A stretch of DNA of 19,377 bases from Hyphomicrobiales bacterium (lineage in GTDB: Bacteria; Pseudomonadota; Alphaproteobacteria; Rhizobiales; Beijerinckiaceae). The position numbers and the translations under genes are program-made. The notes under the pieces were generated by a model. The model was not told the origin of the DNA. It searched no databases and was given only the letters and a program-made list of their open reading frames with translations. The first letter of the stretch is position 1. Every line of letters starts with the position of its first letter. Of this stretch, positions 1-6,444 are shown piece by piece. The stretch is taken from positions 1 to 19,377 of the forward strand of contig JANYDZ010000699.1 in NCBI GenBank assembly GCA_025363375.1, given 5' to 3'.

Positions 1-2
1 TT

Positions 3-794
3 GGCCGCCCGGGCAAGAGCAATGACAAAGGCAAGGTGGAAGGGCTGGTCGGATACGTCCGCCGCAACTTCATGACGCCGCTGCCGCTCGCCGACAGTTT
101 TGATGCGCTGAACGCCAGGTTCCTCGACGCCTGCTTGAAGCGGCGGCAGGCGGTCCTGCGCGGCCATGCCACGACGATTGCCGAACGCATGGCGGCGGAT
201 AAATCCGCGTTCATGCCGATGTCGCTGGTGCGCTACCGCAACAACAATTACTCGGTCCCTACGCGATATGGCCATCAAGAGGTTCTGGCGAAGGGCTATG
301 TCGATCGGGTGGAGATCGCCTGTCGTGGAGAGATCATTGCAAGCCATCCGCGCAACTATGACAAGGCGGAGTTTATCTACAATCCCCTGCATTATCTGGC
401 GCTGCTGGAACACAAGAGCAAGGCGTTCGACCAGGCTGCGCCGCTCGACGGCTGGGGGCTTGCTGAATGCGTTCATCGCCTGCGCCGGCTGATGGAGGCG
501 CGGATGGGCAATCCCGGCCGCCGCGAGTTCATTCAGGTGCTGCGGCTGATGGAGGATTTTCACCAGCATCAAGTGGAGGAAGCGATTGCGCAGGCGCTTA
601 AACTCGGCGCCATCAGTTTTGACGCGGTCAAGATGTTGTTGCTGGCCAGATTGGAGAACCGGCCGGCCCGGCTCGATCTGACGTTCTATCCTCACCTGCC
701 AGCCGCCACGGTCGCCGCGACTGATCCCCGCGCCTATCTCGGGCTGATCGTCAGGGCTGGCGAACATACATCAAGCGTGGGAGCCGACGCATGA
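3..794 (+). CDS. istA: IS21-family transposase IstA, C-terminal part
   Basis: The DDE-type transposase of IS21 elements cuts and joins DNA with its helper ATPase IstB. The frame is open from the window edge, so the N-terminal HTH and most of the catalytic core are missing. What remains starts with GRPGKSNDKGKVEGLVGYV, the typical IS21 segment at the end of the integrase core, which often carries the last acidic catalytic residue (here the E of KVEG). It runs through the C-terminal DNA-contacting region (for example SVPTRYGHQEV and YDKAEFIYNPLHYL). A GTG at 36 could be called as a start, but in-frame conserved sequence precedes it, so this is a partial gene and not a complete 252-residue protein. 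Its stop overlaps the istB start by four bases (ATGA), as usual for this coupled pair. Confidence 0.93.
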   Translation, partial: GRPGKSNDKGKVEGLVGYVRRNFMTPLPLADSFDALNARFLDACLKRRQAVLRGHATTIAERMAADKSAFMPMSLVRYRNNNYSVPTRYGHQEVLAKGYVDRVEIACRGEIIASHPRNYDKAEFIYNPLHYLALLEHKSKAFDQAAPLDGWGLAECVHRLRRLMEARMGNPGRREFIQVLRLMEDFHQHQVEEAIAQALKLGAISFDAVKMLLLARLENRPARLDLTFYPHLPAATVAATDPRAYLGLIVRAGEHTSSVGADA

Positions 795-1636
795 CCACGC
801 CGCATGAACCGACCACGCCAACGATGGTCGCTCCGCAAGTGTTGCTGGGCAATCATCTCAAGGCGCTGAAGCTTCCTACATTCGCGCGCGAGTATGAGAA
901 GGTCGCGATGGAGTCAGCGCAAGACCGCGCCGATTACCCGCGCTATTTGCTGCGGCTGTGCGAACTGGAGCGCATCGATCGCGAGCGGCGCAACGTCGAG
1001 CGGCGCATTCGCATGGCGCGCTTCTCCCAAATCAAAAGCCTCGACACTTTCGACTTCGCGGCGCAGCCCTCGCTCAACAAATCGCTGGTTCTCGAACTGG
1101 CGCGCTGCGAATGGATCGAGAAGCGCCAGAACTGCATCGCGCTCGGGCCGTCAGGAACCGGCAAAACCCATGTCGCTTTGGCCCTGGGGCTTGCCGCCTG
1201 CCAGAAGGGCCACAGCGTCGCGTTCACGACGGCGGCGGCGCTTGTGCATGAACTCATGGAAGCCCGCGACGAGCGCCGCCTGCGGGCGCTGCAGAAGCAT
1301 CTCAACACGGTCAAGCCGCTCGTTGTCGATGAACTGGGTTATGTGCCGTTCACGGCTGTCGGCTCCGAGTTGCTGTTCGAGGTCTTCAACCAGCGCTATG
1401 AGCGCGGCTCCACGCTGGTGACCAGCAACGTCCCCTTCGATGAATGGACATCCGTCTTCGGATCGGAGCGGCTGACGGGCGCGTTGCTCGACCGCCTCAC
1501 GCACCACGTTCATATCCTGGAGATGAACGGCGAAAGCTTCCGGCTTGCAACCAGCAAGAAGGCCCAGCGACGGACGGGTCAGGCGCCGAACGTCATGACA
1601 AAAACATCAAACGAAGGGGCAGACCTCAAATCTTAA
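791..1636 (+). CDS. istB: IS21-family helper ATPase IstB
   Basis: IstB is the AAA+ ATPase that helps IstA choose the target and activates transposition. At 281 residues it is slightly longer than the usual 250-265. Visible motifs are Walker A GPSGTGKTH (residues 119-127), Walker B LVVDELG (177-183), a sensor-1-like TSN (211-213) and an arginine-rich segment GSERLTGALLDRLTHHVHI near the C-terminus. The start follows a GGGAG about nine bases upstream and overlaps the istA stop, which supports translational coupling. The protein looks intact, so the helper half of the element may still be functional. The next feature downstream is the 3' end of an antisense group II intron only about 20 bp beyond the stop. 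Confidence 0.96.
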   Translation: MTTPHEPTTPTMVAPQVLLGNHLKALKLPTFAREYEKVAMESAQDRADYPRYLLRLCELERIDRERRNVERRIRMARFSQIKSLDTFDFAAQPSLNKSLVLELARCEWIEKRQNCIALGPSGTGKTHVALALGLAACQKGHSVAFTTAAALVHELMEARDERRLRALQKHLNTVKPLVVDELGYVPFTAVGSELLFEVFNQRYERGSTLVTSNVPFDEWTSVFGSERLTGALLDRLTHHVHILEMNGESFRLATSKKAQRRTGQAPNVMTKTSNEGADLKS

Positions 1637-1658
1637 ATCGACGCCGTGCGCATAGAAC

Positions 1659-1728
1659 GTCGAGTAGGCGTGGGGATTTCTCCGCCACGCCTCTCACAGA
1701 ACCGGACATGCGGGCCCGCATCCGGCTC
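1659..1728 (-). ncRNA. Group II intron domains V and VI with 3' splice site
   Basis: On the minus strand domain V covers 1728-1699: arms GAGCCGGAT and GTCCGGTTC enclose a GC-rich distal stem. Domain VI follows: GAG plus AGGCGTGG pairs with CCACGCCT plus CTC, leaving a single unpaired A (complement of 1665). That A is the expected branch-point adenosine, seven bases from the intron end at 1659. Domain V is 30 nt instead of the usual 34. The four-base GNRA loop that should cap the distal stem is absent, so the tip must open into a GGCC loop. Confidence 0.85.
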
Positions 1729-1742
1729 TTTGGATCGATATG

Positions 1743-3215
1743 TCAGAACTCCAGCGATAGCTGGGCCGAGACCTTCGGTGTGTTACGTTCCCTCCACAAG
1801 GCTTTGAGCGAGGCCATGCGTTCATGGAACCATGAGGGCGCATAGGCCTTCGTCATCGCCCGGCGGTTGGATTTCACCCATGCTCCTTTTCCGCAGAACG
1901 CGCATCCAGCGGCGGCCTTTTCCGTGACGCCTCTGGCTTTCAGGTGCCGGTAGAGGAAGCGCGGACGCTTCTTCTGGCGGACAATGATCGCCCTGATCCG
2001 GCGGCGGACATGGGCGTCGACGACGCCCAATTCCTCCACGGCTTCGCGCGTGCAAAGCCGGAAGTGCGATATCCACCCGGTCAGGTATCGGCTGATGTTG
2101 TCCATGCAGGACGCGATGGATCGTCCCCAGTTCGGGGGCGTCATCTCGCGCATCGTCGTCATCAACCGCCGTTTCGCCTTCGTCGAGGGACGCACAGCGA
2201 CGCCGCCGTCCGCCCGCCCGTCGATATCGAAACTGAAGCCCAGAAAGTGAACTTCGTCAGGCGGACGCACGCCGCTCTTCTCCTCGTTGATCTGGAGCCG
2301 CATGCGCTTTTCCAGAAATCCACGAATCGATGTCATGACGCGTTGTCCGGCCCGCTCGCTGCGCACGAAGATGTTGCAATCATCGGCGTAACGAACAAAC
2401 CGCAGCCCGCGTCTGGCCAGTTCGCCATCCAGTTCATCAAGCACGATGTTGGACAGCAACGGCGAGAGCGGGCCACCCTGAGGCGTTCCTTCCGTGACGG
2501 CGACCTTTGTCCCGTCCGGCATCACCACCCCGCTCGTCAGCATCAGCCGCACCAACCTGACTATCCTTGGATCGCTCACGCGTTGCGCGAGACGGGCCAA
2601 AAGGCGTTGATGATGAACCCGGTCAAAAAATTGAGCGAGGTCAATATCGACAACCCTTCGATAGCCGTCGGTCAGGTAGGCCTTTGCCTCCGCGATGGCG
2701 GTGTGAGCCCCGCGTTTCGGGCGGAACCCGTGATTGCTGTCGTGGAAGAGCGGCTCGAAGATCGGTTCCAGCACTTGCAGAACCGCCTGTTGAACCATTC
2801 GGTCCACGACATTGGGAATGCCGAGCCCCCGCCGCCCGCCGCCGGGCTTTGGCAGCCAGACGCGGCGAACCTCGCCGGGCCGATAGCTTTCCTCAAGCAA
2901 GTCACGGCGCAGCCGGACGATGATCGACGCGGCTTTCGCTTGCGCCATCTCGACCGTCTGTCCGTCCAATCCAGGTGCTCCCTTGTTGCGAACCACGTTC
3001 AGCAGCGCGCTCGCCAGATTGGCTTCGCACGCCACCCATTCGAGCAGCCGACTTGCGTCGGCCACGCCGGCGCCGGGGCCTGTCGTCTTCTTGCGTCCCG
3101 CTATTTGCAGCAGTGGGCTTCGCCGAACGGATGCGTCCGCCAGCTTGGCCGTCCCGCCCCCCGAAGGGCTGTCGGCGAACACGAGAGTCAATTGCCGTGG
3201 TCCCGTCTTTTTCAA
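1743..3215 (-). CDS. ltrA: Group II intron reverse transcriptase/maturase
   Basis: This 490-residue intron-encoded protein helps the intron RNA fold and splice, and copies it into DNA during retrohoming. The RT domain spans about residues 65-330, with LGIPNVVDRMVQQAVLQVLE (131-150), DIDLAQFFDRV (190-200), the TPQGGPLSPLLSN block (244-256) and the catalytic YADD (276-279). A maturase/X domain follows (about 345-475), including ISRYLTGWISHFRL and a GKGAW block. No HNH endonuclease domain follows it, as in several endonuclease-less bacterial classes. The start is a TTG preceded by GGGGGAG about five bases upstream; a nearby ATG at 3220 is out of frame. The frame is intact and the RT catalytic residues are present, so it may be active. 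Confidence 0.95.
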   Translation of the reverse strand: MKKTGPRQLTLVFADSPSGGGTAKLADASVRRSPLLQIAGRKKTTGPGAGVADASRLLEWVACEANLASALLNVVRNKGAPGLDGQTVEMAQAKAASIIVRLRRDLLEESYRPGEVRRVWLPKPGGGRRGLGIPNVVDRMVQQAVLQVLEPIFEPLFHDSNHGFRPKRGAHTAIAEAKAYLTDGYRRVVDIDLAQFFDRVHHQRLLARLAQRVSDPRIVRLVRLMLTSGVVMPDGTKVAVTEGTPQGGPLSPLLSNIVLDELDGELARRGLRFVRYADDCNIFVRSERAGQRVMTSIRGFLEKRMRLQINEEKSGVRPPDEVHFLGFSFDIDGRADGGVAVRPSTKAKRRLMTTMREMTPPNWGRSIASCMDNISRYLTGWISHFRLCTREAVEELGVVDAHVRRRIRAIIVRQKKRPRFLYRHLKARGVTEKAAAGCAFCGKGAWVKSNRRAMTKAYAPSWFHERMASLKALWRERNTPKVSAQLSLEF

Positions 3216-3631
3216 TCCATCTCCCCCTTTGCTCGACCGGCTTTCGCCGGCTTCAACGCTACTACGAGGAGATCCGACTTCCGCGTGGACATCGTCCCGT
3301 CGTCGTCGCCTCCTTCGGGTCTACCGCTCACGCGGACCCACGCGGACCTCCCTGGGTAAAAACACAGAATGTCCCGCCGCCCCCGCTCCCATTACCACCC
3401 CGGCCTCGATTGGATTTAGGGCGTCGCGTTTCCCGATACGCTGACCCGGCCGGTCCGGCTTGCACAGGAGTTCACTTTCGTTCGGTGCTGCGGTTCGCCT
3501 CGGGCTTCTTCCCCACGACGCCTCGCGACGACGCAGTTGCCTCCGGCTCGCGGTTGCTACCAACTCGCCCCGCGAAGGACTTCCACCTCCAATCCTGTGT
3601 TCGTGCCAGGCACACCGCGCTACGCTACGCT

Positions 3632-3654
3632 CCGCGCGGCTCTATGCGCGCGGC
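3632..3654 (-). repeat. Hairpin at the intron insertion site (5' exon side)
   Basis: A perfect 7-bp stem, CCGCGCG paired with CGCGCGG around an 8-nt loop, lies 16 bp upstream (minus strand) of the intron 5' end. The arm at 3639-3654 is also complementary to 1643-1658, directly next to the intron 3' end: 14 Watson-Crick pairs, one G-T and one mismatch over 16 positions. Before intron insertion these would have formed one longer palindrome in the tail of the IS. Several bacterial group II introns, notably class C, are known to insert next to stem-loops or terminators. Confidence 0.7.
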
Positions 3655-3700
3655 AAGACAACTCACCGGGGCTTCAGGGCCCCTTTCTCTCAACCGGACT

Positions 3701-3749
3701 GGTACACTTTTACGCCGCCATCTGGCACATTTTTGCTCCGCCGTTGACA
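3701..3749 (+). repeat. IS21 right terminal repeats
   Basis: Two direct copies, GGTACACTTTTACGCCGCCA at 3701-3720 and GGCACATTTTTGCTCCGCCG at 3724-3743, match at 15 of 20 positions. They are followed by the element tip TTGACA at 3744-3749. Such tandem sites are transposase-binding repeats in the IS21 family. The GST reading frame resumes immediately afterwards, which fixes the edge. Confidence 0.8.
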
Positions 3750-4408
3750 CAAACGCCGTCGTACCCACGATTGTCCACGATGGCAGGGTCTTGATCGAAT
3801 CGACCGTCATCAACGAATACCTGGATGACGCGTTTCCGCAGCCGCCGCTGCGTCCCTCTGATCCCTATGGGCTGGCCCGCGTGCGATTGTGGACGAAACG
3901 CGAGGACACGATTCATGACGCCATCAATACAATGACGGCCTCCATCCTGTTTCGCGCGGAATTGCTGCAAAAGCCGCCGGAAGAGCGAAAAAAACGCTAC
4001 GAGAAAATTCCCGACCTCGCGAAACGCGCGAAGTGGGCCGAAATCATGGAGCACGGCGTTGCATCCCGCTTCGTCGACGAGGCGCTGGCGCACTTCGCCA
4101 AACTCTTCCGGGACATGGAGAAGGCGCTCGCCGATGGCCCCTGGCTTACCAGCACGCAGTTCGCGCTCGCGGACATCGGTCTGATTTCATTTTTCTATCG
4201 GCTGGAGATGCTGGAATGCGCGGGCCTTTGGCGCGATCATTTTCCTCGCGTCTCGGGCTGGTTCGAACGCTGCAAGGCGCGTGAGAGTTTCAAGGTCGCG
4301 ATTCTTGACCACATTCCGCCGCCAGCTTTCGATAGTTACCGAACACATTCGTCGCCCCTGCGCGTCGAGGTGGAGGCCAGGTTCCGGGAAGCGCTTGGAC
4401 GTTCGTGA
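3750..4408 (+). pseudogene. Glutathione S-transferase family gene, 5' part removed by the IS21 insertion
   Basis: About 218 residues of a cytosolic GST-like protein remain. The sequence starts in the thioredoxin-fold domain at NAVVPTIVHDG and continues through the glutathione-contacting ESTVINEYLDD (the E-S pair typical of GSTs). It then runs through the all-helical C-terminal domain with ALADIGLISFFYRLEM, a typical GST-C motif. About the first 50 residues, which would hold the catalytic Ser/Cys/Tyr, are replaced by the IS right end. The frame runs open back through the IS and intron, but that upstream translation is meaningless. The missing 5' part should lie beyond the left end of the IS, outside the window. 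Because some bacterial GST-like proteins are selenoproteins, the lost N-terminus is worth recovering. The substrate cannot be inferred. Confidence 0.85.
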
Positions 4409-4495
4409 AACACATTCAGGATGTTGCCTGGTCCGGACTTGCTTTTTTCCGGGGCAGCGGTCACATTCGCACACGACACATCGGGAGATGTAAGG

Positions 4496-4975
4496 ATGTC
4501 CGCGATGCTTTACACCGGCGACGCCTTTCCTGACTTGACGCTGAAGCTCATCGGCGGCGAGACTTTCAATATTCCCCCGAGTCTGGACTCGAAATATCTG
4601 ATCGCGATTTTTTATCGCGGCCATTGGTGACCCTACTGCATCCGTCAGTTGGACGGAATGCAGAAGCACAAACCGGCGCTCGAGGCGCTCGGGGCAACAA
4701 TCGTCGCGGGCAGCGTCGATGACGAGGAGCATGCGCTCAGGATCGCGCGGAACCTCGAATTTCCTGTGGCATTCGGGATGACGCGGCAGGATGCCCTGAC
4801 TATCGGCGCCTGGTGGGGCGAGCAACGCGCCATCTTGCAGCCAGCGGAATTTCTGATCGACGCCGACGGCAAGGTGCTACATTCGCTCTACGCCAGCGGA
4901 CCTGTCGGACGCATGGCGCCGGAAGATCTCGTTCGGCAGCTGACGCGGCTGGCGGAGATGGAGAAGAAGACCTGA
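4496..4975 (+). CDS. Peroxiredoxin-like selenoprotein with in-frame TGA (Sec45)
   Basis: Read with TGA 4628-4630 as selenocysteine, the product has 159 residues with a thioredoxin-fold AhpC/TSA-like domain. The active site reads FYRGHW-Sec-PYC-IRQL (Sec45, Cys48), where homologues carry RGxWCPYC. Coding character and family similarity continue unbroken after the TGA, through GATIVAGSVDDEEHALRIA, FPVAFGM, an AWWGEQR segment and PAEFLIDADGKVLHSLYA. The ATG at 4496 was chosen because GGGAG sits eight bases upstream; a longer start at 4421 has no such site. Stopping at the TGA would leave a useless 44-residue peptide. A bacterial SECIS-like hairpin lies directly downstream, and a selD fusion is in the same window. 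The expected role is a cytosolic thiol/selenol peroxidase or Prx-like thiol-disulfide oxidoreductase. A Prx-like family with a UxxC motif is among known bacterial selenoproteins. The alternative is a nonsense mutation (TGC to TGA), which the hairpin makes less likely. Confidence 0.87.
4628..4663 (+). promoter_or_regulatory. Bacterial SECIS element with its UGA codon
   Basis: TGA is at 4628-4630. Five bases later CTGCAT (4636-4641) pairs with ATGCAG (4658-4663), and CCGTC (4642-4646) pairs with GACGG (4652-4656), with one bulged A (4657). This gives 11 base pairs and a five-base apical loop AGTTG (4647-4651). The loop contains GU with G at its second position, and the loop begins 16 nt after the UGA. 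These features agree with the published bacterial SECIS description: a stem-loop within the coding region just after UGA, and a conserved G among the first loop bases, recognised by SelB. The assignment is by eye; no folding energy was computed. Confidence 0.82.
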
Positions 4976-5538
4976 GCGAAATCACGCGCGAGCGTTAGCC
5001 GGCGAGCAGCGTTGCTGTCTGAAGCGGCGCAATGAGGTGGCGCGTGGCCCGGAACAATGCGCAGGTGCGCGCCGCGGGGCACGGAAGATGCGGCTGGAGG
5101 GCCGGCAGACGCATTATAACTGGCTGATCGCCGACTTCGATCGGCGGCTGGGGATCACGACGAAGGGCGTTGGAATATGTTCGGCAGGATGCTGGCGACC
5201 AATGAGCGTGTGCCGCGGGATCCGTTCTTGCAAGACGCGGTTCGCCGGGCCGCTTGCGAATGAAATCCGCCACGCGTGAACCTTTTGTGTGACATCGCCC
5301 GACACGCCGCCGGCCAGGGCGCTATCGGGGCGGTGCCTGCCGCAGCCGCCCCGGTTCCGTTCCATCCTGCCCGCGCAATCCCGAACCAGGTTACGCGGCC
5401 GGGACGCTTCGGGTGTCGGGTTTCAGCGCTTCGGCAATGGCCAGGGCGTTACAGCGCACGGGCCGACGTTTGACGCGGTAATCCAGGACGGTCAAACCTC
5501 TGGAACCGGTTGAGTCATCGTGTGGAGACGGGTACGAA
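4976..5538 (+). other. Intergenic stretch, no confident gene; possible decayed coding remnant
   Basis: No open frame here resembles a known family. Around 5108-5263 two frames look weakly protein-like and could be joined by a frameshift: YNWLIADFDRRLG in one, then GDHDEGRWNMFGRMLATNER ending at a TGA at 5261-5263. This may be a decayed gene. The rest (5280-5538) shows no ORF, tRNA or clear terminator. A GGAG at 5523-5526 is the likely ribosome-binding site of the following gene. Confidence 0.4.
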
Positions 5539-6405
5539 ATGAATCGTGACAGCAAGACTGCGGATGTCGCAAAGTGCCCATTGTTCATGCACAAAAGCTA
5601 CACTGAGGAATCCATATTCCGCGCCGAAAACCTGTTGCGCGAATCGCGGCGGCAAAAAGCGCTGAGTTCCGAAAATGTGCCGTCCCTCTGTTTTCTCGAT
5701 CCCGACGACGACATCGTGCGTCACCTCGTCTCTGTGGCGGGGGCGAAGCCGCACGCGGGATGGGCCTGCTACCATAGCAAGCTATTTACCTTCGACCTCG
5801 CCGGTTATGGCCTCGCGGGGTTGATCGGCGGCGTCGTCGGCGCCCCGTTCGCCGTTCTTGTGGCCGAGCAGTTGTTCGCGTCTGGCTGTCAACTCCTCGT
5901 CAGCATCACCTCGGCGGGTCAGATCGTCGACTGCGGCGCGCCACCTTATTTCGTTCTCATCGATCGCGCGCTGCGCGACGAGGGAACAAGCTACCATTAT
6001 CTGCCAGTCTCGGACTTCGCGCCCGCGCCCAACCCGTCGTTGATTCGAGCCATCGAAGCGGAACTTCGCGCTCCCGACTCCACATTGGTCCACACCGGCG
6101 CGAGCTGGACGACCGACGCTCCCTATCGGGAAACCGCCGACGCCGTCGCAGCGGCGCGTGCGCGCGGAATCCTCGCGGTCGAGATGGAAGCCGCCGCCCT
6201 CTACGCCTTCGCACGCGCGCGCGGCAAGGATGTCGTCTGCTATGCTCACGTCACCAACGCCATGGCACAGGCGGAGCGGGATTTCGAGAAGGGCGACCTC
6301 GACGGGGTCACGGCGTCGCTCGGGATCGCAACGGCGACGGCCCGCGCCTGGGCGCGATGGCGAACAAGCGAGGATGCCGTGCGACACCGCGCGCCCGCGC
6401 TGTGA
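5539..6405 (+). CDS. Nucleoside phosphorylase (PNP/UDP family)
   Basis: This 288-residue protein matches the PNP/uridine phosphorylase superfamily, which cleaves the glycosidic bond of nucleosides with phosphate to give a base and (deoxy)ribose-1-phosphate. Recognisable parts are the phosphate/ribose region VSITSAGQI (121-129), the HTGASWTTDAPYRET segment, and VEMEAAALYAFA (214-225), the motif whose Met-Glu pair contacts the ribose in this family. Base specificity cannot be told from sequence. GGAG lies 12 bases before the ATG, a rather long gap, and the Met at residue 17 is an alternative start. The next gene is convergent with only a 39-bp gap. Nearby radical SAM and methyltransferase genes suggest it might process a modified nucleoside (inference). 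Confidence 0.85.
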   Translation: MNRDSKTADVAKCPLFMHKSYTEESIFRAENLLRESRRQKALSSENVPSLCFLDPDDDIVRHLVSVAGAKPHAGWACYHSKLFTFDLAGYGLAGLIGGVVGAPFAVLVAEQLFASGCQLLVSITSAGQIVDCGAPPYFVLIDRALRDEGTSYHYLPVSDFAPAPNPSLIRAIEAELRAPDSTLVHTGASWTTDAPYRETADAVAAARARGILAVEMEAAALYAFARARGKDVVCYAHVTNAMAQAERDFEKGDLDGVTASLGIATATARAWARWRTSEDAVRHRAPAL

Positions 6406-6444
6406 TGGGCTCGCTCCGCCGCCCGCCGTGTCGATCGATGCCCA

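Larger units (their letters stand above)
1659..3615 (-). mobile_element. Group II intron, about 1957 nt, inserted in the IS21 tail
   Basis: On the minus strand the intron starts at 3615 with GTGTGCCTGGCACG, a fit to the group II 5' consensus (GUGYG). It ends at 1659 with AC, 70 nt after the start of a recognisable domain V. The 5' segment (3615-3216) holds domains I-III and contains typical pieces such as GGTGGAAGTCC. The open reading frame sits in domain IV, and domains V and VI follow it. The length is normal for an ORF-bearing bacterial intron. It lies antisense to istA/istB and would splice only from a minus-strand transcript. The boundaries were placed by motif, so the ends could be off by a few bases. 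Confidence 0.85.
1..3749 (+). mobile_element. IS21-family insertion sequence, right part, carrying a nested group II intron
   Basis: The element contains the end of istA, a complete istB and a right terminus with two imperfect 20-bp direct repeats (3701-3720 and 3724-3743), ending in TTGACA at 3744-3749. Multiple terminal repeats and a TGT...ACA-type tip are known IS21 features. The left end is outside the window, so the target duplication cannot be read. The right boundary is set by the return of GST coding sequence directly after 3749. The stretch between istB and the right end is filled by a group II intron on the opposite strand. Without that intron the tail after istB would be only about 150 bp, normal for the family. 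Confidence 0.88.

Noticed and set aside
1944..3359. A 471-codon plus-strand frame antisense to the intron reverse transcriptase
   Set aside because: It is a shadow of the real RT gene, which has all RT motifs on the other strand.
2975..4408. A 477-codon plus-strand frame running through the intron and IS end into the GST
   Set aside because: Only the part after 3750 resembles protein. The upstream part is antisense to intron RNA and the maturase, so it is a chance open frame in GC-rich DNA.
4628..4630. Sequencing error or nonsense mutation as the reason for the TGA
   Set aside because: Not excluded, but the exact Cys position, the well-formed hairpin with GU loop and the nearby selD make Sec decoding the better explanation.
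4976..5538. A selC (tRNA-Sec) or other tRNA gene near the selenoprotein
   Set aside because: No cloverleaf-type arms or T-loop GTTCGA-like motif in a fitting context were found here or elsewhere in the window.
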